The notes: generated from the sequence alone by a model not told the origin. A stretch of 64,000 nt of DNA from Syngnathus acus (GCF_901709675.1 NC_051094.1:5795001-5859000); one strand, 5' to 3'. Positions 20,346-36,000 are shown, counted from the stretch's first letter. A program made the numbers and translations.

Positions 20346-23300
20346 TCCTCTGGTGTATTTCGGCACATTAAACACCCGCTTATTTGGCCATGTGCATGAC
20401 AAGCCAGATAGATGACGGACCCAGGCCTACTGTTTCATGCTCAGCTGCATGTTTTGATGGTAGATCAGGTTGAAATCATATGATGGATTCAAAGGGAAGC
20501 CATGTGGGAAGGACCTTCCAATGCAAGGAGTATATGTATCCGTCTGTCATAATACACTAAATCCAAACCTACTTCTCAATCAATTGGCCAATCTATCTGG
20601 TTATCTAGCCACATACCGAATTTTCCACATATCAACCAACCAAAATAAATCGGCCATCTCATTGTTCAGCGGAATTTTATTCCACCAAATATCGGAATTG
20701 GTATCGGCCTCACAAATTCCATATTGGTTGGGCCCGCTTATCAAAACATCTCTCAATCCAGCCAGCTATTACAGGCTTTTTCTTCTGCGCTTCTGAATTT
20801 TGATTCAGAATGCGCTGAATGAATACTTGTTGTACTTACTCATGTTTTGGCTCCAGGCTCTTTGTTTACCTCCGTTCTGACCCTGAATATGTTTGTGGTT
20901 GGAGACTAATCCGGTATCATATGATGCCATCTATCTGTCTGTACGTCTGCCAGCTCATACCTTTTTGTCAGCTGGTCTTTTTTTTTTTTTTTTCATCTTA
21001 TCTGTCCATCTCTTCAACTATCCTATTCAATCTCTTTTCTCTTGCTGTATAACATACTCAACAATAAGCTATGTGACTTCAAGGAGCCATGCTTGAATTC
21101 TGGCTCCAGTTCTTTCTCTCTTTTCTTTTTTCCTGACCTAGATCACGGCAAAAACTACACTAATGTGGCACTTGCACTATCACCACATCTTATCGCGTCC
21201 TGCCCGGCTTGTGAGCCTCTCCTGTGGGAGCGTTCAGGCCGGAGCCAACTGGCAAGCGGCGACACGGCTCTCGGTGCACACATGCATGCTAAGCGCGTGT
21301 GTCCTCTCAAGCCGAAGCCATCCTCATGCAGTGATTCCCAACCTCTGTGCCTCATCCTGCTCAAGAACTCCCTTCGAAAACTTCTCATTGTGAGCGTGGA
21401 GGGCCAGTGGGCAGTAACCTAAGAAAGCCTCATTGTCTATGTAATTCCGCACCTTCCGCATATGGACCTTCTGCGACGAGGGGATTGCCATTAGAGGAAG
21501 TGAGAAGGTGTGCTGGCCCATTGTGCTGATGGCACCGAGGTGCTCTTTTACCTTTTGAAGTGATGAGAGTGCAGGTGACATCACGTTGGTTGCATTCTCA
21601 GGTGCGGCAGGTGAATTAATCCAAGGGGGGGGGTGTTGAGACTGGACACAGCCATGCATGCATTCATGACTGTGTATGTGTGTGTGCGTTTGTGTGTGTG
21701 GTGCGCTTTAGTCATCAAAGCAGAGGAAATCCAACGTGTAAGGTGATCTGTATGCTCACGGCAGAGCAGCAGTCATACTCTCTCACAGGTTCTTTCACAC
21801 GCGGCATCCACTAGGAAGTTTTCATCTCATCATCCACGCTCTCCAACTTCCCTCTTCCGCATTTCTGCTGCCGTTATATCTCAGCCGTCATCACGGCGCT
21901 CCGAAACCCGGCCCTGAACCGGACGGGACCTCGTCAAGTGACATCCTAGCCGCCGGGTCATTTGTAACAAGCATTCCTCTTGCTCATCTAACGGCTTAAT
22001 GATGATGACAGATTGCTTGCCATTGGCCTTGGGCTAATATTAATCACTTCCAGGTAGAGAGTAAAAGCTCTGCTGTGATCTGTACTTGAGGAGTCACTCT
22101 ACGGACTGATCGTTCATTTTTTTACACCGGCTTGTCCTTGTTAGGGTTGCAGGTGGGCCACGGCAGACTGGTCGCTGTTTGATTGCAGGGCGCTTTCATA
22201 TAAATAATAAAAAATATTCAGACTCAGATTCGCAGTTTTATTCAAATTAGAGTAGTCTAAGCTGCTGCTCTCATGACCCGACTCCAGATCAGTGGTAGAA
22301 AATGGATGCATGGATGGATGGACGGATGAGCTAAAAATGAGTACAGATTTGTTTCGCTTAATCAATTAAGTGACTCAATCACGGGTCTGACTCATTATTC
22401 ACCCCTTCAGGCTTAATCATCTGTCACTCTGGGAAATTTGGGGCAATTTAACGCTCTTGGGAAAGTTTGGGAAGGCCCTTTATTTGTTCCAAATTGATTG
22501 TGCGCCAGTGCACGAAGCGATAAAGTTTGAAGAAGTTGAGTGGTAGAATTTGATTTGTATCTGAAAAATGATGAAACACATTACGAGTTGCTTTATTCCT
22601 AGTGCCGCTTGAAAAGAACAGCAAACTATCGACTACATATGTTCCTGCGTCTCAAACCTTGTTAGAAAATCAGGCCTGCCTCTTCCTGTCTCGGTCAGAG
22701 TGGCCGGCGGACTTCGAGCGATTCCCTGGAGGATCCTCCATTTCACAATCCAATCAGGCAGAACTCGGAACAATATTACCTCTGTGTGTGCGCGTACATT
22801 TATTACATAGTTAATGAACAAATTGCTGCCATGTGGCACGCTCTGGTGGCGTGGCCGGTGGAAACGTTGTGACTTACGCTGCCAAGTACCTCTCACGTCC
22901 CCACTCATTCACCCCCCCCCCATCCCGTCACCACAGTGCCCACACATGCACACACATGCTGGCCGCGGCCACAAGGCCCCCAGTGTTCCCGGCCCGTCTG
23001 TCCATCAGCTCATGCGGAGCGCCGGGCTGGGAGTACTTATCATCACTCTGCTGAGTGGAGGCCTCACAAAGACTTACTCACATCTCAAATACACACACGC
23101 ATGCGTGAGCACATTACACATTACACGTAGTCCTGATCTGCCTGGTGGCTGCTGTGACAGTCAGGGAAATCCTACATCTCTCCGACTAAACACTTTTGTC
23201 TGGTTTGTTTAAATGCGCTTTGTTGAAAGATAAACAAACTGTCACCTGGATTACGCTCGGTGGCAGCTTTTTAGTTTTAAAAGCAAATGTGACATCGCTC

Positions 23301-26300
23301 GTCATTCTCAGAGGCCCAGTGATTGACACATGAAACAAAAAAAGATGACAAGCGCACGAAATGTCTTGTGCTTGATTTTTTTTTTTTGCTTTGTGCCACC
23401 AGGGATCAGGAAATACAACAGTTGCTTACGATGATGTTTTACAATAAGGTGACCATTAGCATTTTATTTTAAGATTGCTAAACAAACAAAAAATTTGTAA
23501 TAATACATAAAGTTTCAGGCCACATGTCATGGGCTCTGAATTTTAAGACAAACCCAACCAAAACTTGAGAAAAAAAGAAACAAAGCTAAAGTCTTGAATC
23601 TTAGATTAGCATTAGCATCACTATTAGCTCATTGTTGTGTGCCGTAGCAGGATAACACAAAACTAGCACAGTTGGCAATTCAGGATTATTAAACATGTTT
23701 GGATGACTATTTATTGTAGCACTCAGATTGCTTGGGAATTTGTTTTCTTGATTACGCTGATGAAAAAAGTTCATGCCTTGACAAAGTACACGTTTATCGT
23801 ATTATATTGATCGAAACCAGAGAAAGCATTGCTAAATGCAATTAATCCAATGTGATTTTGAAGCATCGCATCCTGGCCCAAAGCCGGAAAATGGCCGAAT
23901 GACAGACAGCGCCGATGATGATCGAGCTATCAAGTGCGAACGCACTGCCAGGTATTGGGCGGGTCGCGGCAATGGGAAGCAATCAGGATATCTAAGTGGA
24001 TAGAAGCGAGAGAAGGAAGCCAGCCTGTCAGAGCCTCTAATAGAAAGTGTCTGGACATTTGGCCAAGTAGGCAGGAAGTGAGAGGCTGATGCCTCGACAG
24101 TGAGGATGATTAAGCCAAGATAAATAAGCTTCTACCTCCGAGCGGCCCTTCTTTAATGCGCACAAAAGCCGGGCCGCATGCTGGCCTGTCGTGAGGCGAA
24201 GAGTCTTGACGGGTAGGAAAGAGTGACAAGCTGCGAGCGAGTGAGCGAGGTGGCCAGCAGAGAGAAGTGCCTTGCATGATAATGTATTCATTCAACCCCA
24301 ACCAACCCACTCTTGATAATGTTCGCAGCATGCTTGGCTTGACTCATTCATCAGCGTCTACCGGGGGCCCTTTCAGCTTATTTGCCAAGAAGCCAATGGC
24401 TGTGGGTCTGCGAAGGTGTGTGAACCCTGAGTTTGTCTCCTTTGTATGAGGAATACAGTGTGTGTGCGTGCGTGTTTGTGTGTGTGTGTGTGTGTGTAAA
24501 GACTACGAATGCCGCTGTGTGGATTGCCTGGCTACAGCATCCGCATTCAGAATCAGTGCGTAATCTGCAATTTTCATTTTATGTGAGAGTATTTGTCCTC
24601 CAAAATGTATCAATGACACTAGAATTGAACTCTTGACCTTTTAATTACGTTTGGAAGCTGAGGCATGGCTTACGTCATGTGACACAACATCATTGGAGGA
24701 TTTTTTTTTTTCTCTTCCCAATTGGATCTGATTGTAAGAGAGAACATGTGATCTCACGCACCGCGCATGAGATCCGGTAAGGTTAGCTCACCTGGTAACC
24801 AGATAGGAAGGCATTACAAGAGCAGAGGCTATCAAGACTCGGCATCCGTTAATCATTTACACGACTTGACCGACTGTGTTTCTTTGCATTCGGATCAAGG
24901 TGGCATTTAGAAAAGCTTCCGGGTTTCCGGGCTCAAGACCAAAAGCACTCAGTGGAACGATGACACAAAAGCTGTTCTAATTATGTAAGAATAAACAAAC
25001 TAGAATACCACTCAGAGTGTAAAGTTTAGGTGAGGTTGAAAGGTAGAGCATGTGAATTTTATCTTCGACAAACCCAACACGCATTTGATTTGGTGGCCTT
25101 GGTCTCACCGAAACGGGTCAATTTGTTTTGGAGCTACACCGGCAACAAACATTACCTGCCGCGTGAGGTAATATCAGCGTTGCTGTTTTTAGAAATGAAG
25201 CAAATGTCTCTAAGCACCATGCCGAGCTCATCCGCACTTTTACAGTACGTTACATCAGCACACATGCAAGCGAGGAAAGGGGATGGCATGAGGAGAGGAG
25301 ACTGGAGGTGCAGCTCTGACCTACATACCGGCAAGTTAGCAACAGCAGTTTTATTCTATTGTCATCATTTAAGCGGAGCGCTCGATTTTAAAGTCACTCG
25401 AGTCGCATGAACTTTCTACTTTTTGTTTGTTGCAGACTATCTAGGACGGAAATGAGCAAACTTTAGTGCCGAAGGGCATCGTTTGATTCTTGTTGAGTTA
25501 AAATGTCCATTACATGTACAATATATTGTATATTTATCCATTTGTGAATTCCATAAAAGCACAGAGTGGGGCCCACCCCCTGCTCAGCAAACATGTTTGC
25601 GCGTGGCTGCTTGATAAGACGAGACATGTGTTTGCGCTGGCGCCACTGCAGCGGTCATTTCTTTCACACATTAACAGGTGAAGCACTCAAGTGTGTGCGT
25701 GGTGCGGTTGAGTCAGACATTGCTAAATAAGCAAACCAAGGAATGAGGAAGCGTCACACATACCGATGATATCATCTGGTTGGAATCTAAATCGTTCAGT
25801 GTTAGTGTTTTTTAATTATCTCCAAGTAGTGAGATGCATGTTATCTTAGCGTGTTAGCTTAGCATCTCCGATTATAAGGACGCACGTATGTGATGCTTTT
25901 CAGTAAGGCACACAAAACCATTGCAAGATTTTCTCCGTTTCAACACTCCTATGGTTAATATTTGATATTTCCGATGAGGTGTGATGGCTTTCGAGGGCAG
26001 ACCACTCCGGGCCTCCCGCTATTTCCATTCCCGTTCGGCAGCCGTCTGTGTGAGGCAGCCTCCGTGGCCTCAATTAGCGTGTCGCGCCAGCTCTACCTAG
26101 CTGCACCACTTGCATAATAAAGCGCGACTCTCGCTGCCCGGCCCACCGAGGAGGCACTCGGATAACCTCCTGGCCTGTAACACGGGGGCTAATTAATGGA
26201 GTAAACGTAGCCCGAGCTGTGACTACTCCGCCACTAAAGTACGAGAGGAGGTGCCTTAATGAATTGATTGTTATTTGGAATGCTCCACCGGTCAATTGAA

Positions 26301-26826
26301 AAGGAGACTGGTGGAATGCACTGGTTGCAAAATTAGCTCCACTTTTCACAGTCGAATGACATGATGTGTTTAAAGGCAAGAGTCAGCTTTTACAAAAGCT
26401 CAATTGAAGCAATCTAGCGCTTGGGTCGATTTGATCCATCTGGGTTTTGTACAAATCGACCCAATTTTGATGATTCATCTCTAAAGAACATGATATGAGC
26501 AATGGAAAAGTTTGATTCATGCTGTGACAACTAAATACCCCCCCCCCCCTAATGTCAATCAAAACTTTATTATCATCATTTAATTTTATCGAAAGTTGTG
26601 GCCAGCCAAACAAAATGTCATCTGTTTTTCACTTTTACACGATGATGAAACGATACCGTTATAAAAGAGAATTGTGGTTGGGGAAGGTATTGATTCTCTG
26701 ATTCTCAGGAGCATTTTACAGCTTTTAAAAATGGCTCTTCCCCGTGTGTGGATTACGAAGGAATGGATGACCAGATTAATCAATAGAAGCGTTAACATGG
26801 CGTTCACCTCGGATAATTTTATTTCC

Positions 26827-26989
<163 letters not shown>

Positions 26990-27001
26990 GTGTGTGTGTG
27001 T

Positions 27002-30000
27002 GGAGGTTGGTTCGTAGCTCTCGAGTAAATGGAGCTCAAAGGAGATATATCTGTCACAGTGGGATGTATCCACAGAGAACTAAAGGGTGAGGGTAAAGGA
27101 CCTCACAAGTAAGTAGCTTTGGTTACCTTTTTAAAATGATAGCAATCTCATCATTGGACATGTATCGGAGCGTGCTCACAATTGCAGTCATTTGCAAAGG
27201 AACAAATGGGATACTTTATTACCTGCCGAGCTGATGAAACGCTATCCTTACATGTGAGCCGTAATAAGCTTTGAAGAAGCTTTCATGGCCTTGGGAGTGA
27301 GTTTGCTGCTAATACATGGAGGAAGGTGGGGGTCATACAGGTGCAGAGATGCCTATCTGCCCATTTTAGTGTGCAGAAATGTGCCCCCTCTGGCCCATTC
27401 ATATAAAACCATAAAGCATAGCCACCATAAACTTCAAACTCAATGTAAGTATGTATTTTTGTTATTGGTTATCCAAGAGGTGGTAACATGTAATGTAAAT
27501 GTAGTTGCACTTAGTGTAATGGTATACATGTACAATATAGGGTTTTGTAAAGCACACATCGCCTGAGGGCTAGCATATGTTGCGTGGTGCCTTGTGTCTA
27601 TTTTCTTCCCAGCTATCTACTATATGTGTTTTGGGGCTGGTTCTACCTGTCATGTGCTGTTACATCAGATATCTTTTATGTGCTGGGAGTCAGATGACTT
27701 GATGCAGATTGTATCCATGGCAAGGTCAGTTTGAGGCTTTTGACATGTTTGGATGCTGTAAGTCTTAGATGCCAATTGGGATTAAAATCACTGTGATAGC
27801 TCTCACTTCAAATTTTCTTAACAAATGTAAACATTTTGCTTAACTAGCTGCATTGGATTTGAAAACAAAAAGGTTTTGTCGTTTGTTGTTAACTAAAAAT
27901 ATAGAACAATATAAGTTAAAAGTCAGCCATCTTTTTGTGGCTCACAGGTTAATTGATATTTGTAACCATGACAACCTTGTAACATCATTTTTTGAAAAAA
28001 ACATTTTAAAATGTTTTTTTGTTCAGGAAAATGTTTTTTCAACTTTAGTTTTAAGTTCTTTTGTCAATTTCATTCACTAATCACCCCGTTTCCAGGCCGA
28101 TGATGTAATCTGAATTGCCATTGAGTTTTTCTAAAATGGCCATTGAAACGCTAAGCAGAGACAAGCCACTGTTCTGCGTGGGAGTATTAAAACAACGCAT
28201 ATTAAAACCTCATCTGCTTTCCTTCACTTTCCTCTCAATGACAATATGTTTGCAATTGGAACATCAGAGAGCGGGGAGGACAGTGACTCATGCTTTCGAG
28301 CCGGATCTCGGTCGTGCGCGGCGGCTGTGCGGTTAAACGGCCTGCCTCTTCTATTGTGAAGTGATGAAAAACATAACCGAGTGAGTTTATCGGACCATAT
28401 CCGATTTTAATGTTTCGGTTGAACCCGAGCAGTTGTGATTGCGTTGCTGCCCGCCCGCCCCGCGGGCTGCCGTCACAAAGAGCCATTCGACACCACAGAA
28501 CGATAAGACAAAAAACTTGTATGGGGTAGCCCACTAAATCACATGATATTTCCCCTCGTCTGTGTTTGAGCCGATAAGGCGATTGTTTCCTTCTATTTGG
28601 GCTTGAAGTTTATCAGAGGAAATGATCGAATTATGAGTGTGCTTCCCTTCTCGCCTAAAGGCTACGTTTGAGTGGCACAAACCGGAGCGGCACATTTACA
28701 TATAAATACGCCATTGAAAACAGTTAACAACCAATAACTTGGACCACATTTTGGGAGCCATGACTACCAGACTGTTGGATGTTGGCAATTTCCTGAAGAA
28801 ATAAACTCATTTGTTATGTTAGGAGTAAAGGCTGATGAAGCAAGCTCTCAGTTTCACAGCGTCTTGCTCCCGTTAGTGAAAGTGCGCGTGCTTCTTCTTG
28901 TGTGTGCACATTTACCCTTCTGCACTCTCGGCCATCCCGCTGTGCGCGTGTGTGTTCTTAGGTGTGTAACCCCCCCCCCCACCATCACCACCACCACCAC
29001 GTGAGGTAAATATTGCAGCAGCGGGAGCTAATCCGAGCATGACCGGAGCAGAGGTAGAGCAGGAGCGTCAAAATGCGCACAGAGCTCTCTTTATGTGCCC
29101 CTGAATATGTTTCAACCAACCGAGCGAGGCTCTGTCAAGGTGGTTCATTGTGCACGCGGGAAGTGGGTTGTTCAGATGGTAATGGCTCCCAGCCAGAGTG
29201 GGCTCCTTTAAGGCCCGTTTGTTTTAGCGGGTCTCTCACTGAGCGCGCGAGTGGATGGAATGTGACAGGGTGCGCCGCTGTTTTACTTACTGTAGCTTAA
29301 TTGAGCCTGAGAACGGAGACTCAGCAAGCGAGCGAGTAAATGCTCAGAGGGAGGAGAGAGTGGAAGCAGAAGCATCTCGTCGGTACAATGTGATGAAGTC
29401 CTCCGGGGTGGCTAATGAGCACACGTGTCCAAAATCATCAGCATTGCCATTTATTTTTATTTACAGTTTGGCTATTTATTGCTGGCGCTTTTCTTTCTTT
29501 CTTGCTACATTTTCTAGGTCAGGAAGAAGCTGAGGCTTGTCTCCGCTCATTAAGCTACTTGAATGCAACGGTTTTACAGTGCGACAGTGAGAGACAATGA
29601 ACATGCCTTCTCTCATTTACCATCATTTATTATGCACCGCTTGCAATTTCAGCGGCCTCCACATTAGGTACACGTAGACGTACTAATGAGATCCAGTAGC
29701 AGAGCTCTATCGAAATGATAGCTTTTAACATGTGTATTTTAATTGCTAATAATTAATTCAACAATATTGTAGCTGTGATGCAGTGCAGCTAAATGAGTAA
29801 TACATTTCCGTAAATATTCTCATCTATCTAGGCGATTAAATTCTCAGGGTATTGAAAGTGAGCTTTTCTGGTGTCAGAACAAAACTGAAATAATTAGTAT
29901 CATTTAAATTTGAGCTCATCCAATATTGTCACTCAGTTATTTTGGAACTTGCACCATGGGAAATGACACAGTGTGATATATGGCCACTAATAGTTTCATA

Positions 30001-33000
30001 AAAATGTCAGCCATGTCGTAGTGTGTGGTCTGCTGTAGCACCCTTTCGTAGCAAGGCCGCGAAAGGGAAAAACGATGAAGTTACTCTATACCAGGTGGAG
30101 GTCACACATTCTTACCTTAAGCCCCCCCCCAAAAAACTCCTTCCCATTATTTGGTTGACAGCCTAAGCTATTTTAAGTCTCGGCCTGGACGTCTTGTCTT
30201 GATCTATTGCCTTACACCTAACGTCTCCTTCTCTTCACGTGTGAACGCTTGACACCATCAACCTCTTTTTTGGGGGGCTAAAATTGTAGTCCATAAATTA
30301 CTTGCCCTTTGCACCCATCGCACTGTTTGGGAATAGTAGAGTATTCCTCAAGTATGCGAAGTGAAACAAAGATAAATCGCTGCCTGACTCTCCAGCCGAG
30401 CATAAAATAGCTTGGCTGTGCTCTCGGCTGATGGCCGCCAACAAAGAGCTTATGTGCTTCTCCTTGATGCTTTTTTTGTTTGTTTGTTTTGCTGAGAAGA
30501 AATCTCAGACTGAAATGTTAGCGAGTTCCAATAAACCTTACATAATACTGTCCTCGACTCATCGGTAAACTCCTTCACATTTTCCGAGCAGATATGAGGT
30601 GATTTCGTGACGTCCACCTGATTGTTGCCACGCCTGACATTTGAGAAGAGACGCGAGCAGTGAGATCTTCAGAAGCTCCCTAAAGCTGATCATTCCACAG
30701 GAGGAGCAATAAATAAATAAAAATAACATGGCATTTCGAGACACATGCCGCGCGAGGAATTTATGTAGCAATATGTTTATTGTCGTTTGCAGTCAAGCGG
30801 TGTACCGCGACGGCACGGCGTCATACTGAAAGATGCTTTTAATATTTTGGGTTGCTTTTTTAATGCTTACGAAGGACACACTTGGGGAATTTTCAGTCCA
30901 GAAAGTTATTGGAGTACTTTTTTGTTACATTTTTATCAAGGCGACAAGGTGGAGGCTAGCGGTTAGCACATCTGCTGCCGGGGCCCTCCTGTTTAGTGAC
31001 GACTGTGCAGGTGTACCTAATGTTGTGTCCAGCGGGCGCATTGGCTATTCTTATTTTTCGGACCGCCCGAGCATTCATCAACAAACTTTTAACTGTTGTT
31101 TTAAGATGTCTCAGATGACTTCCGAAAGCGCCGTCAAATGAGACATCTCAACATCTGTGACATGTTTACGCCCGCGGTTTTACATGCTGTAGGTGACCCC
31201 CCCGCCCCTCCCTCCCTCCCTCCCGGGTCTTCTCAATCACCACTTAAGTTTACACAGTCCTTCCCTGTGCTTGAGCTTCCTGCAGTAGACAGTCTTGCTA
31301 TGTCTTTGTTTGTTTAGGTAATGGATTCCCACTCTCTATTGTGGTTCCTGTCACTGGTTGATTGATAGGCGAAAATAAATAAATAAAACACCTTGTGCGA
31401 AAGTCATCCTTGCATATCTTCCGGGATGAACCCTCATGGAGACGAACAAATTCCACCGTGACAAAGTGGCTCGCCGGCATCCGGATGCTCATTTTTTTTG
31501 CACCAACGAGCCGTGGCTTTAAATCCAGAATGCGAAAACAAGGTTGAATTTGTGTGCTTGTGACAGTGCCGCCTCTAAAGAGACAGCTGAGATTATATGC
31601 GTGGACGGTTTGGGGGTCCTTCCATTCATCGGCCATGTCACCCCGTGGGGGAGGACTAATTGGTGGCCTCCAAAGAGCCCCCTGTTTTGTCCCCGGAGCT
31701 CACAAAGGCATCTGGGTGCAGTCGGGTAGAGGACGGAGGGTCGGGGGGCCTCGGAGGAAGGCGGCAGAGGACGGGTTTCCCATAGAAGAGTTGGCCGGGA
31801 TGACCCAGAGGGGGGGGCCTGCGTGGCCTCCAGCTTCCAGGCGAAGACGACACATTCACTCGTTCACACGTTGGGGTGTGGGCGAGGGGGGTGAATCTGG
31901 TGCCAGTCGCTGGCCTCCTCCTCTGCAAATGATCCAAGGCTGACCCACATAGTCAGCCATGTGTGAGACTTGCCTTTATTGGAGAGCCTGCTTGAAACAT
32001 TGAATTACGGGTGCTATGCGGCGCCTTCTCGGCTGCGACCGCACCGGGCCACCGTGTGGGCTGATGTTGTTCACCCCCGACCCAAAGAAGCTTGAAGAGA
32101 TGGCTAATGGAGAGAAACTTAGCAACCTACAAATGACCATTGTGCTAACTCAAACTCAGTAGTGCAACTGATACTATATTTAAAATGGCAGTCTGAGATG
32201 AACGCCCAAAGTCCTCATAGGTACGTTTGCAATAATTGCATCTGCAGCGGGAAGGTCTCTGAAACGTTGACGAGAAAGAAAGGTGATAAAACAGTGAGAC
32301 CTGGGTCGTATTGATCGCAGCGCATCCTGGCTGTCTTCATCTGTCGTGGTTGCAGTCCACAGCCAAGTTATTAGTGTCTGCAAAGCAACGAGCCACGGGC
32401 ATTAGCAGCTCTTTAAACAAAGTCTGTATTGATTTTGGACTCACAGGCAAGACTTACATGTATGATGTGTATTTAATTAGCATCAAGCATCTGACTGTGA
32501 CATTGTACAGGGGTCATACATGGGCTTAAAACAAAATGTTTACTTTGCTCTCAAAGTCGATTCGGGATAACAATAAACACCCCGGCGCCCGAGCCCTAAT
32601 GATGCCCAGTTTTGTTTTATAGACGTTTTACCATTACCACACCCACAAGCAGTTTTATGAGCCTTTTAGCCTCTTCGCCCTCAACAATATTCAATACATA
32701 TTCCGTCTTTTTACTCCCTTAAAAGTGGCAAATGAAACAGTGCTAATAGTTTATCCTGAAGCCATAAAGACAACTCAGCTGCGTTGTGGAGCACGTAACA
32801 CGTTCTCGCCTCTGCTCAGCTCTTTTCTCGCTTTCCGTTTGATTGGTGGTCAGCCCCGGCACTTGAAGTGAACGGCGTAATTGGCAACCGGCGTCGGCTA
32901 ATGAAGCGAGCGGGTCAAGCGTTTGCACAATGAAGGCCGGCTTGCCCGCGACAGATGTTTTCCGAGAGGCGCCGTTCTTTCGCCTTACGCCTTTTTGACC

Positions 33001-36000
33001 TGATGTTAAACTGTTGCTCCTTCTGCGTTAATCATCCCATTAGAATGAGAAGGAAATGCGATCGAGACGGTCGCATCTGTACAGACAGCAGACGAGCTGT
33101 TTACACTACCCGAGACGAGCGTATTCATCTGTCAGCCGACCTCTTATTTGTTTTGATGCCGCGCCGCATCGGCGTCCTCAGATTTAGATGAAAGATGGCG
33201 CTGATGGCGTGTCACCTGTCATGTTTTTGGGTCTATTTGCACAGATCAAACTCCGCCCCCCTCCCTTCATGTTGAACAGTAAAGACTTTGTGGAAATCTC
33301 AGGCTGGATCTAAAGAACTAGTTTTCATCTCTGTAGCGACGGTGAAACATTTGTGTTGCTAAAGCGTCAGTGGAGTCTTTTGTCTCATCTGAGATGTTTT
33401 CAACCGTTTTGGCGTTTGAGTCAACTGGCCATGATCCAAATCTTGAGAAATAATCCGGAACTGTATCTCTTTCCATTTTCATTTGCAGTCATCCATTTTG
33501 TCTAGTGCTCGCAAATTTGGTTGCGCTTGCACTGAACGATCAAGAGTCTTCAATGAACCCAATTGGTGATTTTCTATGTTTCTAATGCAGATCAGATTTG
33601 TTCAAAAACTTAAGTATGGCATTGCGTTGGACTTTTCTTGTCTTACTTCTTCTTCTGGAACAAAAGGATCACCTTTGACTCTAAACATCTTATGCTCGCA
33701 ACTTGACTAACACCAGTAGCATGTCATGAAAAGCTTTGATTTAAGTGCTGAGGCTTTGCAGTGCACTCACTTCTGGAAGCCATTTGGAGTCGGATGAAAC
33801 CACATGAAAAGTCGGCCCCCATCCTTCATCCTTCCGCCCCCATCCCACCGCCATCTCTCCCCTCCTTCCGTCCACTGCTGTTTGAAGATTAGTCAACTTT
33901 ACTGGATCTTGTAATCAGTTGACGTCGACCACTTGTGAAAATACTCAAACGCAGAGCTCAAAGACAGAAGGGGGGGGTGACATGTGCAGGTTTTTTTTTT
34001 CTTCTATCCTCAAAGACAGATGCTCCCTCGGAAACCCAGAAAGTCTTTGGCAGAAAAGGAAGGCAATTACCATATCACAGATCAAGACAACCACTTTTTC
34101 AATTATGCAGAAAGGTTGTTAAGATGCAAATACATCAAGATGGCTGAAGTCCCAGAACCCCACCCCCCCTCCCCCTCCCGAGAAGGATACAGTTTCACCT
34201 CCAAAGACACTTCCTCGGCTTCTTAGCTCACCGCACTTTCAAAGGCAACAAGAGATCTCTCTGGATGCTCGTTTATCTATAATTCATTGGAATTGGTAAC
34301 AGTGCAATCCATCACGGCTTTTTAATTGATTCGTCTTCATTATCTGGATTCCCGAGATCGGCCTTGGTGGAGGTCTGCGCTCAACTGAGTGGCATTCTCG
34401 TTATATTCCCTACTGGACCAAACGCTGTCATGGAACACGGAACAAAAAGGTCTTGCCTCGGGACTCAATTGGACGTTATGATTTTTCCCTGACCAGAATT
34501 TGAACATCAAGCCACCACCAACATTTTCCAAGAACCACTTCATTAAATGTAGTTAAACTTCAAGGCTGTCCAAAATGGCGGTAACGAACCCAATCTTGGT
34601 AAAAGTAACCCAGTCTTCTCTAAATGCACACAGCTACCCAGCAAGTGCCTTATTTTTGTCCAATCACATTTCAGCTCTTTTGTGTTGCCATGTAAATGCA
34701 ATCTGCCATTCAGAATCCTGAGTGCTGGTGTCCCCTCCTCACACACACTGGCTCTCTCTCAGTGGTATAAACGGCTAGCTGTCTTCAGTCTACTCACAAT
34801 GGGCTAAAATTATGAAAAAAATCCCCTGTGTGTCCTTGTGTGACTTTTTTCATAGAGTGCGTGAACAAGTGAGCTTTTTAGCCCACACTTAAAGAAGTCT
34901 TATTGAGGGGGGGGAAAATAAATCCGATGAACCCCGCAGGACTTATGTAATCATCCATTAGGAAAACACATTATGCATATACACATAGACTTTCTGCTGC
35001 TTTCTATTGTGAACGCCGCACGCAGTGTTTCCCCCCCCCCCCCTCGACAATCCATACAGAGCACAGCGCTCATGTTTTATGCAGCCGACGCAGGAGGCCG
35101 ACTGCCGCGCGTCCCTCTCTTCCAAAATTATTTTAGCGCAGTATTATCATAATTGGACATTTTCTGAAAAAAAAAAAGGCAAATAGATTTATTCTTTCCG
35201 ATGTAAGACACAACACAGCTACACTTTCTTTTGGACGAAAAAGCCACCTAAAACCAAACAATTCAATCAAAATGTAAGACCCCACAAGACCCCATGGACG
35301 ACGGCAGCCGCAGCGGAATAATAACTTTTAATCGGGAGTCCACTGTGCATTCCCAGTGTTTCATTAAGACCTTGGCCGTGCTTCCCGCTTGAGGGGGTCG
35401 AGGAAAGCCATGAAGGATCACGCCAGGGATGACGACAACAAACGGGCGCAATGAGATTTTTGGTCAAGAAGGTAGAGTCAACAAACGTGGAGTTTTTAAG
35501 TGGACCTGCAGGAGCTTTTTTAAAGTTGGTTAATCTGCTCCCGCAGGGAAAGTGATTGCCGCGTCTTGCCCTCCCCGGAGCTCGAAGCCGCCGAGGAACA
35601 TTGCTCGGATTAGCTTCTTGTTGTTGTTCTTCTTCTCCGCAGCGCTACATGCAAATAATGAAGGCACTGGGAAAGGCATGCAGATGAGGATAACATACAT
35701 TGTGTGTGTGTGTGTGTGTGTGTGTGTTTTTCAATTTGTGATTTAAATGTGGCTTTGTTTTATGTAGTGTCTTGTTTTTTTTTTGTGGTGTCTGTCTCAT
35801 TAAGATTTTTATGTCTATCTGTTCCCGTCTGCCAATCAGCTCTCTCGGCCACTTGCGTCTTGTCCAAGTGTTTGTATTTTGTATTTAGTTCCCTGGTTGA
35901 TTTCTGTTTTTTGTTGGACCGTTTGCTTTTTGGTCTTTTTTACTTTGAGTACTTTTGATTTAAATTCAGGACTTTATTGTTTTAGTAGTTAGATTTTTCT

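Larger units (their letters stand above)
19190..26826 (+). other. sema6a: sema6a intron 1, second part
   Basis: Largely unique sequence. Microsatellites include (GA)n at 19979-20013, (GCC)n at 20321-20345, GT-rich at 24462-24498 and poly-C runs near 22911 and 26538. AAATGGATGG-type repeat tails occur at about 19697-19715 and 22298-22325. Low-repeat, balanced-composition blocks at about 21950-22110, 23880-24330 and 26050-26370 could be conserved noncoding elements. No exon or RNA gene is recognised. Confidence 0.55.

Noticed and set aside
31554-31943. 129-codon plus-strand and 93-codon minus-strand frames
   Set aside because: G-rich, Arg/Gly/Pro-biased composition in an intron; no homology or splice support.
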